From positions 1 to 64,000 of IMG/VR virus record IMGVR_UViG_3300042937_000753: DNA of 64,000 nucleotides. One strand, written 5' to 3'. A model generated the notes under the pieces. It saw nothing but the letters and a program-made list of their open reading frames with translations, did not search any database and was not told where the DNA came from. The stretch comes from a virus. The number at the start of each line of letters is the position of its first letter. Position 1 is the stretch's first letter. Positions 1 through 10,800 of the stretch are shown one piece after another. Both the position numbers and the translations under genes were made by a program.

Positions 1-1
1 T

Positions 2-2938
2 TTTTCAGGTTCTTCTTTAGAAAGTATATTTGCAGATAGCGGGGAAAATCTAGCTAAAGAAGGAAAACATGTAACAACTCCAGCTTATGATAAAACATAT
101 CCTGGATATCAATTATTGGGTCCAGTAATAACGGGTGCAATAAATGCTATCGCAGGAGGTGGTATGGCATTATTATACTTTGTAGAGGGAGCAAATGCAA
201 CGGTAGATGTAATGTATGCTTTGATAAGAAAAAGACAGTATGCACTTGAACTTGTAGGACATGGTGATTATGATTCTTTTGTAGCACCAAATACACAATT
301 TGATAGAAGATTTATTATGGAAGATGGAATATTTGTAACAGATCAGTTACAAGCTTTTCCGGAATATCAAGATCCAGCAAATCCAGGAGTTCAAGTTAAA
401 TATACTATTAATAATATTAAAAGACCTAAGCTAGCTGTAGTAAGAACAAGAAGAAGTAACAATACATTGGATGGTCCTCATTTCTTATTAGATTCAAATG
501 GTCTAAGCATTGATAGATCTTTAATGACTCTAGGACATGCTATCAGGACATTTAACCCATTAGCAATGTTTTCACTTGGAGTATTTGCTCCCGGTAAAGT
601 TAACTGGTCAGAAAAAGGAAAATCAAGAAATTTTATTAATCCTATTGCAAGTCATTATGCTGGTTTAAAATTTAGAATAGAAAATCAGTATGGACAATTA
701 GATACTGTACAACAAGTTGTGATTACACCATGTGAACAAAAAATAAATTTTAAAACATCTGGAGGTGCTAACTCATTAGCTATTACATCTTATGGTACAT
801 CATGTGGTATACCTAATTTTACACAGAAAAAATTATTCTCTCCTGTATTTTTTGGAGGAGATACATATATAAATAGATTTACAGAAAAGAATATAATGCC
901 TTTCTTTTATGAATGGTTATATGATGTTCCAGATAATATTGAGTGGAACTACTTCTTAAATCAAATGATCCCAGAACCTAAGTTTCAAGTAAATAGTCAA
1001 CCCTGGGATATTAGTGATTTTAATTTAAGTAATGTAATTGGCTTGTTTACTCAAGCTGATTATGGAGAAGGTTTACTTCCTAGAAGTTACTATGACTTAG
1101 ATTGTATTGGTTATAATCTTGCAACTAATCTTGTTATTACATATCCAGGAACTTTTTCTGTAAAAAAATCTTATTTTTATTTAGCTGCATGTGGAGCTAG
1201 AGATTTCTTTGTTGAGTCAGAAGTACTTGTAGATTTTAGAGATCCCGGAACATTCCCTTGGCAACAACCTTATAATAAATATAATTATACTGATATAAGA
1301 GCAATGTTTGATGCAGATCCTCAAGTATTAAGTAAAGGAAATTATTATGCTTATGATTATAGTTTGAGTGCATCAAGATTTTTATTTAATCAATATTTTA
1401 CGGCAGGCTTTTTACAAGGTAGTACATATGATCCTGAAGTAGCTGAGTTGTGTTATGTAAGTTATCCAAATAGAATAACCTACTCATTACCTCAACAAGA
1501 GTCAAGTCTTATTGATGCATGGAGAGTATTTCTTCCATTAAATAAAATTGACTTTAAAAGTAAACTTAGTTCAGTTAAGAACTTTGCTAAGACGGGTATG
1601 TTTATCACATTTGAAAATGATAGCCCTTTAATTTTCCAAGGTACTGATACAATACAACTTGATGATAGTGGAACAAAAGTAACTGTAGGAGATGCTGGGT
1701 TATTTCAACAAGCACCACAAAATGTTGTTGTTGCAGAAAAACCATATGAATATGGATCTTCTCAAAACAAGTATGGTGTAGTTTCAACTCCCGCAGGACT
1801 TTTCTATATATCACAAAATCAAGGGAAGATCTTTTCCTACAGAGAAGGATTAAAAGAAATATCTCAAACAGGTATGAAGTGGTGGTTCAGTGAATTTCTA
1901 CCATATAAACTATTAGAAGATTTTCCAAGCTATCCCCATACTGATAATCCAGTAGCTGGTATAGCATGTATGGCTAGTTATGATAATGATAATAGTGTAT
2001 TATTCTTTTCTAAAAAAGACTATAGATTAAGAGAACAATATAAAGGTTTAGTAACATATAGTGAATTTAATGATACATTTTATTTAGTAAATTTATCAGG
2101 TTCAGCAACTAAAATAAAGTTAGGTAATCCAACATACTTTTATGATGCATCTTGGACAATGAGTTATGATCCTAAATTAGAGTTCTGGGTTAGTTTCCAT
2201 GACTGGCATCCTGATTTTTATATTCCTAGTAAAGGAACCTTTCTTACTACTAAGAAAGATGGTATATGGAAACACAGTGCATTTTGTAATGACTACTGTA
2301 ATTTTTATGGTGTACAATATCCTTTTGAAGTTGAACTACCTGTAGTAACATCTCAAATGGTTAACACTATAAAAAGTATTGAATACTATTTAGAATGTTA
2401 CAGAAGGGATAGAGATTTATGTATAGATCAGTTTCATGTACTAGATTATAATTTTGATAGAGCTGTTGTATATAATTCAGAACAAATATCTGGTTATCTT
2501 AATCTTAATCTATATCCTAAAAATGATATTCCATTATCATTACAGTTTCCAAAATTAGCACCTGACTTAGTTAGTTATGATATCTTATATGCTAAAGAAG
2601 AACAAAAGTATAGAATTAATCAGTTCTGGGATATTACTAAAAACCGTGGAGAGTTTCCAATTGGTTCATCTTATCCTCCTGCTCCAGGACCATACTTACC
2701 AAGTCCAGATTCAACGGTTCTTTTAGGAAACTATCAAGATCAAAATATATGGATTACTCAACCTAATGGCTATATAAAAAATATTAATCCCGTTAATGTA
2801 GATTATAATAAACCTGAGTTACAAAGAAAAAAACTTAGAGGATATATTAACTTTATAAATCTTACTAAGACTAATTCAAGAAACACAAACATGATTTTGA
2901 AAATAGTAAATACAAAAACTCAATACTCACCTAGATAA
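2..2938 (+). CDS. Large virion structural protein, 5'-truncated (tail/muzzle-type candidate)
   Basis: The reading frame is open to the left edge of the window. The first in-window start-like codon is a TTG at 116, but about 38 good codons precede it, so the true start lies outside. Some 978 residues are visible. A Gly/Ala-rich hydrophobic stretch lies near residues 40-65. The rest is rich in Tyr, Phe, Asn and Pro with scattered Cys, a composition typical of beta-rich phage tail or fibre proteins. There is no catalytic motif. Its stop overlaps the next start (TAATG), so it opens the visible part of the structural operon. In crAss-like phages a large tail 'muzzle' protein precedes the cargo and RNA polymerase genes, and position and size fit that role. 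This is inference, because I do not recognise the fold from sequence. A receptor-binding or tail-tube protein remains possible. Confidence 0.7.
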   Translation, partial: FSGSSLESIFADSGENLAKEGKHVTTPAYDKTYPGYQLLGPVITGAINAIAGGGMALLYFVEGANATVDVMYALIRKRQYALELVGHGDYDSFVAPNTQFDRRFIMEDGIFVTDQLQAFPEYQDPANPGVQVKYTINNIKRPKLAVVRTRRSNNTLDGPHFLLDSNGLSIDRSLMTLGHAIRTFNPLAMFSLGVFAPGKVNWSEKGKSRNFINPIASHYAGLKFRIENQYGQLDTVQQVVITPCEQKINFKTSGGANSLAITSYGTSCGIPNFTQKKLFSPVFFGGDTYINRFTEKNIMPFFYEWLYDVPDNIEWNYFLNQMIPEPKFQVNSQPWDISDFNLSNVIGLFTQADYGEGLLPRSYYDLDCIGYNLATNLVITYPGTFSVKKSYFYLAACGARDFFVESEVLVDFRDPGTFPWQQPYNKYNYTDIRAMFDADPQVLSKGNYYAYDYSLSASRFLFNQYFTAGFLQGSTYDPEVAELCYVSYPNRITYSLPQQESSLIDAWRVFLPLNKIDFKSKLSSVKNFAKTGMFITFENDSPLIFQGTDTIQLDDSGTKVTVGDAGLFQQAPQNVVVAEKPYEYGSSQNKYGVVSTPAGLFYISQNQGKIFSYREGLKEISQTGMKWWFSEFLPYKLLEDFPSYPHTDNPVAGIACMASYDNDNSVLFFSKKDYRLREQYKGLVTYSEFNDTFYLVNLSGSATKIKLGNPTYFYDASWTMSYDPKLEFWVSFHDWHPDFYIPSKGTFLTTKKDGIWKHSAFCNDYCNFYGVQYPFEVELPVVTSQMVNTIKSIEYYLECYRRDRDLCIDQFHVLDYNFDRAVVYNSEQISGYLNLNLYPKNDIPLSLQFPKLAPDLVSYDILYAKEEQKYRINQFWDITKNRGEFPIGSSYPPAPGPYLPSPDSTVLLGNYQDQNIWITQPNGYIKNINPVNVDYNKPELQRKKLRGYINFINLTKTNSRNTNMILKIVNTKTQYSPR

Positions 2939-4893
2939 TGTATAATAAAAAATTATTTTTAGATGCAATAAAGAATTTAAATGAAACTCCTAAAATGAAA
3001 AAAGGAGGTGGAAAAGGATTCTCTAGCAATTTAGGAGCTACTAACAGACTCTTTAAAAAGAATGGACTTTTTAAAAAGGGCCCTTTGTCTAAACCTAATC
3101 CATTATATAAAAAGAAAAACTATAAGAGTAAGACATATGATCCTCAGTCAATGTATTTTGATAATGGTGGAATCAATAAATTAGAAGGTAATCTTATTTC
3201 TAAAGTATTAATGGAAAGAAATAGAGGAGTTGATTTTGTAGATAGAGCTTTTGCATTAGGAGATAATCCAGGAACACCAATGTTTAATCTACCCGATGAT
3301 GAACAGTTTGGTCAAAACATGTCACACAAGATGGCATGGGGTGAAGATGATAATGGTCAAGCTTGGATGTATCCTACAATAATGAATCCTAATAATGAAG
3401 CTATTCAAGTTCCTAATCAATATGCTGATTATATTTCTTCTGAAGGTTATAAAAATGCAACAGGAATGAATCAATATAAAGCAGGTGGTTCTGCACCTTG
3501 TCCTCCTGGACACTACTATAATGGTAAAGAATGTGTTAAAATACCTAAAGGAGCTAAAGTAATTAAAGATCCTAAAGAATATGAAAAAAGAAAAGCTGCT
3601 TATAATGATAGTTTAGATTTGTATAAGTTAAACTCAGGCATTAAAAGACGTTTTCCAAAATTACCAGAAATCACTAAAGAAAAGTATGATGAAATAAGTA
3701 AGAAATTTGATGATTTAACAATTTGGGATATTGATAAAGTTGGATACAAAGAAGATAAAAAGTTAAAAATTAATAAACCTCTAGAAAGTTACGTTTATAG
3801 TTATAGAAATGAAGATCAATTGAAAAATCCTACATTTATTAAAAATAACAAAGATCTTTATACTGATTACAGTGATGATCATGATAAATACCAAATAAAA
3901 CTTAAAAATGGGGATATTAAAATACCAGGTATTATTTATAAAGGTAAACCTGATTTTAGTACAGCATATACTATTATTTCACCTGATGGAACATCTCGTT
4001 ATTATCATCTTAACTATGACACAAATAAATTTGAGTTAGGGGATATTTATTCAAATAAAATAAAACCTATTCATCAATCTTATTATGGTTCAGATAAACT
4101 GATAAATAATGGAAGTATATCAAGTACAGGATGGTATGGAAAAAGTAAAAAACCAAATAAAAATGAACTTAAACAATGGTTAAATCATACTTTAGATTTT
4201 GAGTATATGAATACTTATAAAAAACCTGTGCAACCTGTTGTATTAGATAAAGAATATATTAAATCTATAGTAACTCCAGTACCTCCAGGTAAAATACAAG
4301 TAGGAACAAAAGAAATACAAACTTTAAATGAGAAAACAGGAAGAGTAACAACACTTATTGAACCTGTGTATGAGGATGCGCCTATGCCAGAAAGATTACC
4401 GCTATTACCACCAAAACTTATAGATACGTCAAGAGCTGAACTACAAGGAGAGTATCAAGAAGAACCTGAATTAGTCCCTCCTAGTTGGAATCAACATGAA
4501 CCATCAACATATAGACTTCCTGTTAAACCAAAATATCGGGGTAAACTTCAAAATCCATCAAGGTATAATCCTGTTGCAGCTATCACACAATATTTTAGTG
4601 GTTATAAACCATTAGATGAGGAAGAGTATGTAGATGTAGAAGGTAGAATTGTTCCTAAAGGTTTTACTTCATTACAAGACATAGGTGTACAAAGAAGATA
4701 CAATAAAGCTTATGATGAGTATGAAACTAAAAAACAGGAATATGAAGCTAAACAACAGTTTGCAAAAGCTATGGCTGCAGGTCTTAGTTTAAAAAAATAT
4801 GGTGGTGAACCTGATTACCAACTAGGTGATGAGATTGATGAAGATACCATGAATGAGTTAAAAAGATTAGGTTATACATTTGAAGAAATTTAA
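2938..4893 (+). CDS. Putative virion protein, 651 aa, with basic Gly/Lys-rich N-terminus
   Basis: Starts with ATG overlapping the upstream stop by one base. The first 60 residues are very basic and Gly-rich (KKGGGKGF, then KK pairs), suggesting contact with DNA or an unstructured tail. Near residues 180-200 is a small Cys loop (CPPGHYYNGKEC). The middle is Lys/Asp/Tyr-rich with no recognised domain. Residues 450-580 are Pro-rich. The C-terminus has a KYGGE motif followed by an acidic helix and ends ...LGYTFEEI, resembling the last about 30 residues of the next two gene products (see findings). Position between a tail-like protein and giant cargo proteins suggests an internal virion component. 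Function unknown. Confidence 0.75.
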   Translation: MYNKKLFLDAIKNLNETPKMKKGGGKGFSSNLGATNRLFKKNGLFKKGPLSKPNPLYKKKNYKSKTYDPQSMYFDNGGINKLEGNLISKVLMERNRGVDFVDRAFALGDNPGTPMFNLPDDEQFGQNMSHKMAWGEDDNGQAWMYPTIMNPNNEAIQVPNQYADYISSEGYKNATGMNQYKAGGSAPCPPGHYYNGKECVKIPKGAKVIKDPKEYEKRKAAYNDSLDLYKLNSGIKRRFPKLPEITKEKYDEISKKFDDLTIWDIDKVGYKEDKKLKINKPLESYVYSYRNEDQLKNPTFIKNNKDLYTDYSDDHDKYQIKLKNGDIKIPGIIYKGKPDFSTAYTIISPDGTSRYYHLNYDTNKFELGDIYSNKIKPIHQSYYGSDKLINNGSISSTGWYGKSKKPNKNELKQWLNHTLDFEYMNTYKKPVQPVVLDKEYIKSIVTPVPPGKIQVGTKEIQTLNEKTGRVTTLIEPVYEDAPMPERLPLLPPKLIDTSRAELQGEYQEEPELVPPSWNQHEPSTYRLPVKPKYRGKLQNPSRYNPVAAITQYFSGYKPLDEEEYVDVEGRIVPKGFTSLQDIGVQRRYNKAYDEYETKKQEYEAKQQFAKAMAAGLSLKKYGGEPDYQLGDEIDEDTMNELKRLGYTFEEI

Positions 4894-4895
4894 AT

Positions 4896-7800
4896 ATGAA
4901 AAAGTATATTATAACTAGCATTCCTCAAAATAAAAAACTAAACACTTATGCTAGAGGTGGTGAACCCGGAGATAAATATTTCAAGTATCAGAATACTCAG
5001 TACAAAAAAGATCCTCAAGGTAACTGGTATAAATGGAATGGTAAGAGTTGGAGTGCAGCTGGTTATGGTGACAGTGCTTATGATTTAGATCAACACATTA
5101 GTCTTCAAGACTGGGAACAAGCTGGAAGATTCCAAGCAGATGATGCTAACTGGTCAAATGATAAACCAAAAGCAACTACATCTAATTATGAAACTGAAAG
5201 AAACAAAGTTCTAAATAGTCCTTTAGCAACTACACAACAAAAAATTAAAGCAACACAGGCTCCCTTAAAGAGTAATGTTGACTTGAATAAAAAGCTTGTA
5301 GAACAAAAACAGCAAGAAGATTATTTAGCTGAGCAAAATAAGCTGAGAGAACTTCAAGAAGAACAGAGAAGAAAAGAAGAGGAAGAAGCAAGATTGTTAA
5401 ATCCTAATTTTTATAATTCAGAAACCTTGCCTGCTGTTGCTAGGCAATCCGGAGCTCTTCTTACTGAGAAAGAAGAGGATGACTTTGAAGCTCATAAGAA
5501 AGACTTAGGTCAAAAATATGAATACCTTGCAAAGGATCAGTTAGACAATAATTATGTTCGTTATAAAAGTGAATATAAAAATAATGCAAAAGCTACATTT
5601 CAAAATTTAGAGTGGGATCAAGCAGATAAACTAGCAACATTAGCAACTCAATATAATACTAATGTATCTGATGCAGACATTAGAGAACAGTTTCCAAAGG
5701 CCACTGACAAAGAGTTATCTCAATATAAAGACTTTATCAATAGTTCAAGTCGTGACCTAACTGATCAACTTCTTGGTTATGCTCATTCAGTAGATTTAAC
5801 TAAAGCTTTAAAAAAAACACATTGGAATAGCGGTCCTAATAATGATCAAGTAAAAGCTCTGGATCCAAATGATCCTAATCACATTGAGTTGTCTGGTAGA
5901 ATGCCAGGAACAGTAGGAGAATGGGGAACTAGAATAGCTGATGTTATTGCTAATCCACTTGATGCTATTCATTATGGTATGAGTCCAACAGAGGAGATGC
6001 CAATGAATATGTATGAGTATGAGAAAGCAAAACAACAAATTGGTTTTGAAGATGGTGCAGATTTAAATGCAGTTAATTCAGGTTTAGATTTTGCTTCATG
6101 GTTTCATCCAGTAGGTATGTATGCTCAAGGTATGAAAATGATTCAACCTACTGGTGAATCACTAGTTAAATTTGCACAAGATCCAAGTTGGGGTGGAGCT
6201 GGTAATGCAGCTTTAAATATTGGTATGAATGCATTAGCATTTTATGGCGCAAAAAGCCCTTTTAAATTTCTTGCAGAAAATTCTGCAGAATTAATGGCAG
6301 CACAAAAAGCTGAAATGTATGACTTTGGTTCAAAACTTAATAAATTTAACCGTGAAACTTATACAGGGCCTCAATATTATTCAGAGCAACCTTTACAAAA
6401 GTTTCTTCCTTTAGGACCTTCTAACGCACCTATTAGCGGAACAGTTCTTAAGCCAGGTCCAAACTTATTACCAACAATAAGTCAACCACATGTTGTAACT
6501 GAATCTCCCTTAACTACAATGACACCCGCTGTAGAAAAAAGAGGAACAACTCCTTTATTAGATACAAACATTTCATTGTACAGGCAACAACCTAAAGGAT
6601 ATACTAATAACTATACAGGCCCAGATGATCCAGGATTAATTGAGCATGAAGGATGGGGTAAAATAGGAGATCCAGATTATCAAGCACCTGCAATATTTCC
6701 ATATAGTACAGTTGGTAAGTGGTGGGATTCCAATGCAAGTAGAATGGCAGATACTGGTGTATCTCCAAATACTCAGATAAATTTAGCTAATAATCCACAG
6801 CAAGAGGTTGAAATTTTAAAAGTAGATATACCTTTTTCAGAAGCTTCTAAATTTGCAGCATCTAAAAATCCAGAAGCAGCTCCTTGGGCAAAACAAGATA
6901 CAGAATATATATTACCGGACAAATATAAAGAAGCAGCAGAGTCAACTCCCTTTTTAAATAAACCAGCTTCTTCTATAGATGATGTTGCAATTAATTTAGA
7001 ATCTCAAATAGCAAATTTAAAACAACAAGAAGTTTTAAATGAAGAATCTAGAAAAGTATTATGGGCGGACTATAAGGCAGGTAAGATAACAGGAGAAGAA
7101 TATAATGTTGGTGCAAAAAAATTGAACCCAAACGGGTTTGATAATCCAAGATATGAACTTGAAAAACAATTAAGAGAACATAAAGTTAAACAAGATATTA
7201 GTAATACTCCACAACAAAATATATTACAATCTGAAGAACAATTAGGTAAAAATATATCTGATGGCGGTACAAATAATAAGGGTGTATTTGAATTAGGAGA
7301 TAATTATGTAGCTAGACTAAGTGCGCATGGATATGATGATGCAAGTAGATTAGTCACTTATGCTGATAAAATTAAATCACCAAGAACAGGAAAAACATTA
7401 CAAGTTAAAGAAATAGATGGTAAAGTATATCAAGTTCAAAATAAAGTAACAGGTACTCCTATAACACAGTTATCTGAAACTGAATTACAAAATGTTCCAA
7501 AAAAACACATTGATAATTTTTGGAAAGATAAAGCTGAGTTAGATGGTTTAGGTTTATCCATAGATATAAGTGGTGGTAAATCTAATATATTTTATGATCC
7601 TAAAAAAGGATTTCAAATTATTGATTTAGGTATTGGAGAAAGTTCAGCTAATGAAGTAATTGCTGAAACTTATAAAGGACTTAAATTACCAAGTTCTGTA
7701 AAACCAGTTAAATCTAAATATAATATATCAGGGGCAACGGATCCTGTAACAGGTGATGCAAAAAAACAATTTCTTAAAGATTTACAAGAAGATGGTGATT

Positions 7801-10800
7801 ACAATTTATTTAAAGAGAATGCTAAAATAAAAGATCCTCAAACGGGAGCTTGGCAATCAAGTTTTGGTGTACCTAATGTTCAAGATGATTTTTTTAAAGG
7901 TCAAGGTTTATCTGAAGAAAATTCACTGAGTGGTATATCAGGAGCAACCGATCCTATAACAGGTGATGTAATAAACTTTTCTAAAGATGACAATCAAATT
8001 GTAAGTGATATTATAAATGATGTTAGAGAAAGAAAGATAGGTTTATGGCAAACACCTGAAGGACAAAGCAGATTACAAAAGATGATTGACAATACACCAT
8101 CTTTAAAAGGCCAAACTCCAGAATCAATGATTGAAGGTGTTGCTTCAATGACCAATTTAAATAATATATATGCTAGTAAATTAACAGCTAAAGAAAGTAT
8201 AGAATTACAAATGCTTAAGGTAGATTCATTACATGACCAAGGCTTAATTACAGATACAGATTACTTTAATCAGTCAGCAGCTCTTGATGAGGAACTTAAA
8301 ACTGTTGAATTAAGTATAGCTGAATCTGAAGAAACGTTGAATAAAAATTATGGTTTTTATTCAGCAGAATCAAACACTATGGGGATTCAACCAGGAGCTT
8401 GGAAGAATGAAGATATTGCTAAAATTGGTTCACATGAATTTGGTCATATTCTAGGTTCGTTTGGTAGAGAAGGAAAAGTAGGAACAACTTATTTAGATGA
8501 TAAGTTAAAAACATTAAAGTTATTACCTGATTCAGCAGAGCAACTAAAAATAGAATTTCCAAATGAAGCTGGTTCTAAATTATATACCACAGCCTATAAT
8601 GTAATGGGTGAGGGTAGAGATAACTATCAATCAAAAACTAAAAAGTATTTTGAGGAAGGTTCCGGTGGAACAGAAAGAGTTCCTATGGTTTCAGAAGTAA
8701 GAGAAGACATGCTAGATAAAGGAATTATTAAATCAGAATATGATAAGATAACTCCAAAAATGTTAAAGGATCATTATAAAGATTACAAAAAAACAAGAGG
8801 TGAAAAGTATCCTTTAAGAATATATGATGTAATTAAAAATGACTCTGAGAACTTCAACATTATGAGTGAGGTTCTTAATGCTCTTCCTATGATTTCTGTA
8901 GCTGCAACAGTATATGATCAGCTGGATGGTAATGATGATAATTCTGTAACTGAAGCAAGTATGCTTGGTCTTATTGGACTTATTGGAAAAAAACCTGGTA
9001 CATTTAAAATGCCTAAGAGACTTCAAGGTATAGTAAATGACTTTAAAAAGTATGGTAATGGTGCTTTGACTGGATTAAGAGAGTTGGATGTAAGATATAT
9101 TAAAAAAGAAACACAAAAACTTTTGGATGAATTTGCCAAAACAGATGTTGACTTAGGATATATATATGGTAAACCAGGTCTTTATCAGGAACAAGGAAAA
9201 TTAGAAGGTCTTATTAATACTAGAAATGATAAGTTTAAAAACTTTTTTAGAGACAGAGAACTTGTAGTTCAAGGTCTTGATCCGAAAAGTTCTTTAGCAA
9301 AGTATCTTTTTCCAGAAGCAGAAGCACGGGTAAAATTAAAACAATTTGATGTAGATCAGTATAACAAAGCAGCAGATGTGTTTAAAGTAACACCAGAAGG
9401 ATTAGAATCAAATAAACCTTCTGTGTTTGAAGGAGTAACAACTACCGGTGAAAAAACAATAACAGACTTAAGTACAGGTGAAAAAGTAAAAGCTGAAGTA
9501 AAACTCCCGGGTGCTAGAGAAGAATATAAAGTTGTTGATGGAGATCTTGTAAAAACAGATACTAGTATAAATACTCCAATTATTTCTACAGAGTATGTAA
9601 CAGCTTTAAAAAACTCAAGGAATGATGTTGAAACTAAAATACCAGGAGCAAAAGTATTTGGGTCTAGTGTTCTTGTTACTGAAGCTGGTATGCCACATAT
9701 CACAGGAGATATTGATGTATTAATTTCTCAGTCTGATTATAATAAAAATGTAAAAAACAATTTTCCTTTTGTACAAGATTATGGTCCTGCAAAACAACAT
9801 TCTGTATATAAAGACTATGGTCAAGAAGGAGTTTTAGACTTTAATATAATTCACGAAGATGCTAATGGAAAAGTAATACCATATTACAATCCTGATATAC
9901 CTGACAAGACTCCAACAGAAATAGAATTATTTAGACAGTTTTATCCTGATAAATTTCAAGAAGCTTCTGCTAAAGCAGCTACTACAGGAAAACCTTTAGA
10001 GATAAATATGTCATCAAAAGAATTTATGGCAGGTATTGATCCTCAAGTAAAAACTGTAATTGATTCATATGAAACATCACCATTCAATAAATGGGGATTA
10101 TATAATGCTAATAAAGAAAAACATATCTTAAGACCTGATGTTTTAATTGCTTATGGAAAGCCTGAAGTAGTAGCTAAAGGACAAGAAGCTTATATTAAAT
10201 CAATTGTTGGTCATAAAGGTAATTTAGGACATCAGTTTTCAGAACAAGCTTTGAGTGATGTAAATAAAAATGTTGAGGCTTTAGTAGCTATGAATTTTAA
10301 AGGTGATAATGTATTACAAGTAGCCCAAGATCCAAAAAGAATGCAATTAGCAATAAATGACTACTATATAAATAACACAGTATTCTCTAGAGAGATAAGT
10401 GAATATAGTTTACCAGGTCGTAAATATAAAGAGGATATTATAAAAACAGCTTTAACAGAATGGTTCCCAGGTAAAGGAGCAAGTTATAACGGTATTGGAT
10501 TAAACACTGTACAAAAAGGAAATCCAAATCATATTATGGCAACTGATAACCCAATTATTGGGCATAGGCAAATAGGTTTAAAATTGGATACAAATGATCC
10601 TGTATCTTATGTTAATTCAATTGTAAGAGGTACAAGTGGTAATTATGTTTTTACACCTGAAGAATTTAAATTTATTGAAGAGCTTGCTGATAAGTATATA
10701 CCAGAAGTACGTTCCCAAATGCCATCAAATTTTAAAGCAAGAGATATTTTAAATTTACAACCTAACCTGCCATTTACAAATAAACCTAAAGAATTCTTAG

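Noticed and set aside
116-118. TTG as the start of the first gene
   Set aside because: The frame is open to the window edge with normal codon use, so the gene is simply truncated.
2994-3014. AAAAAAGGAGGTGG as a ribosome binding site near the start of the 651-aa gene
   Set aside because: It encodes KKGGG within the basic N-terminus, and no suitable start follows in another frame.
9356-9703. Long reading frames on the strand opposite the giant genes (for example 115 aa here, 159 aa at 26505)
   Set aside because: They are shadows of strongly coding sequence on the other strand, with Ser/Leu/Phe-rich composition and no operon context.
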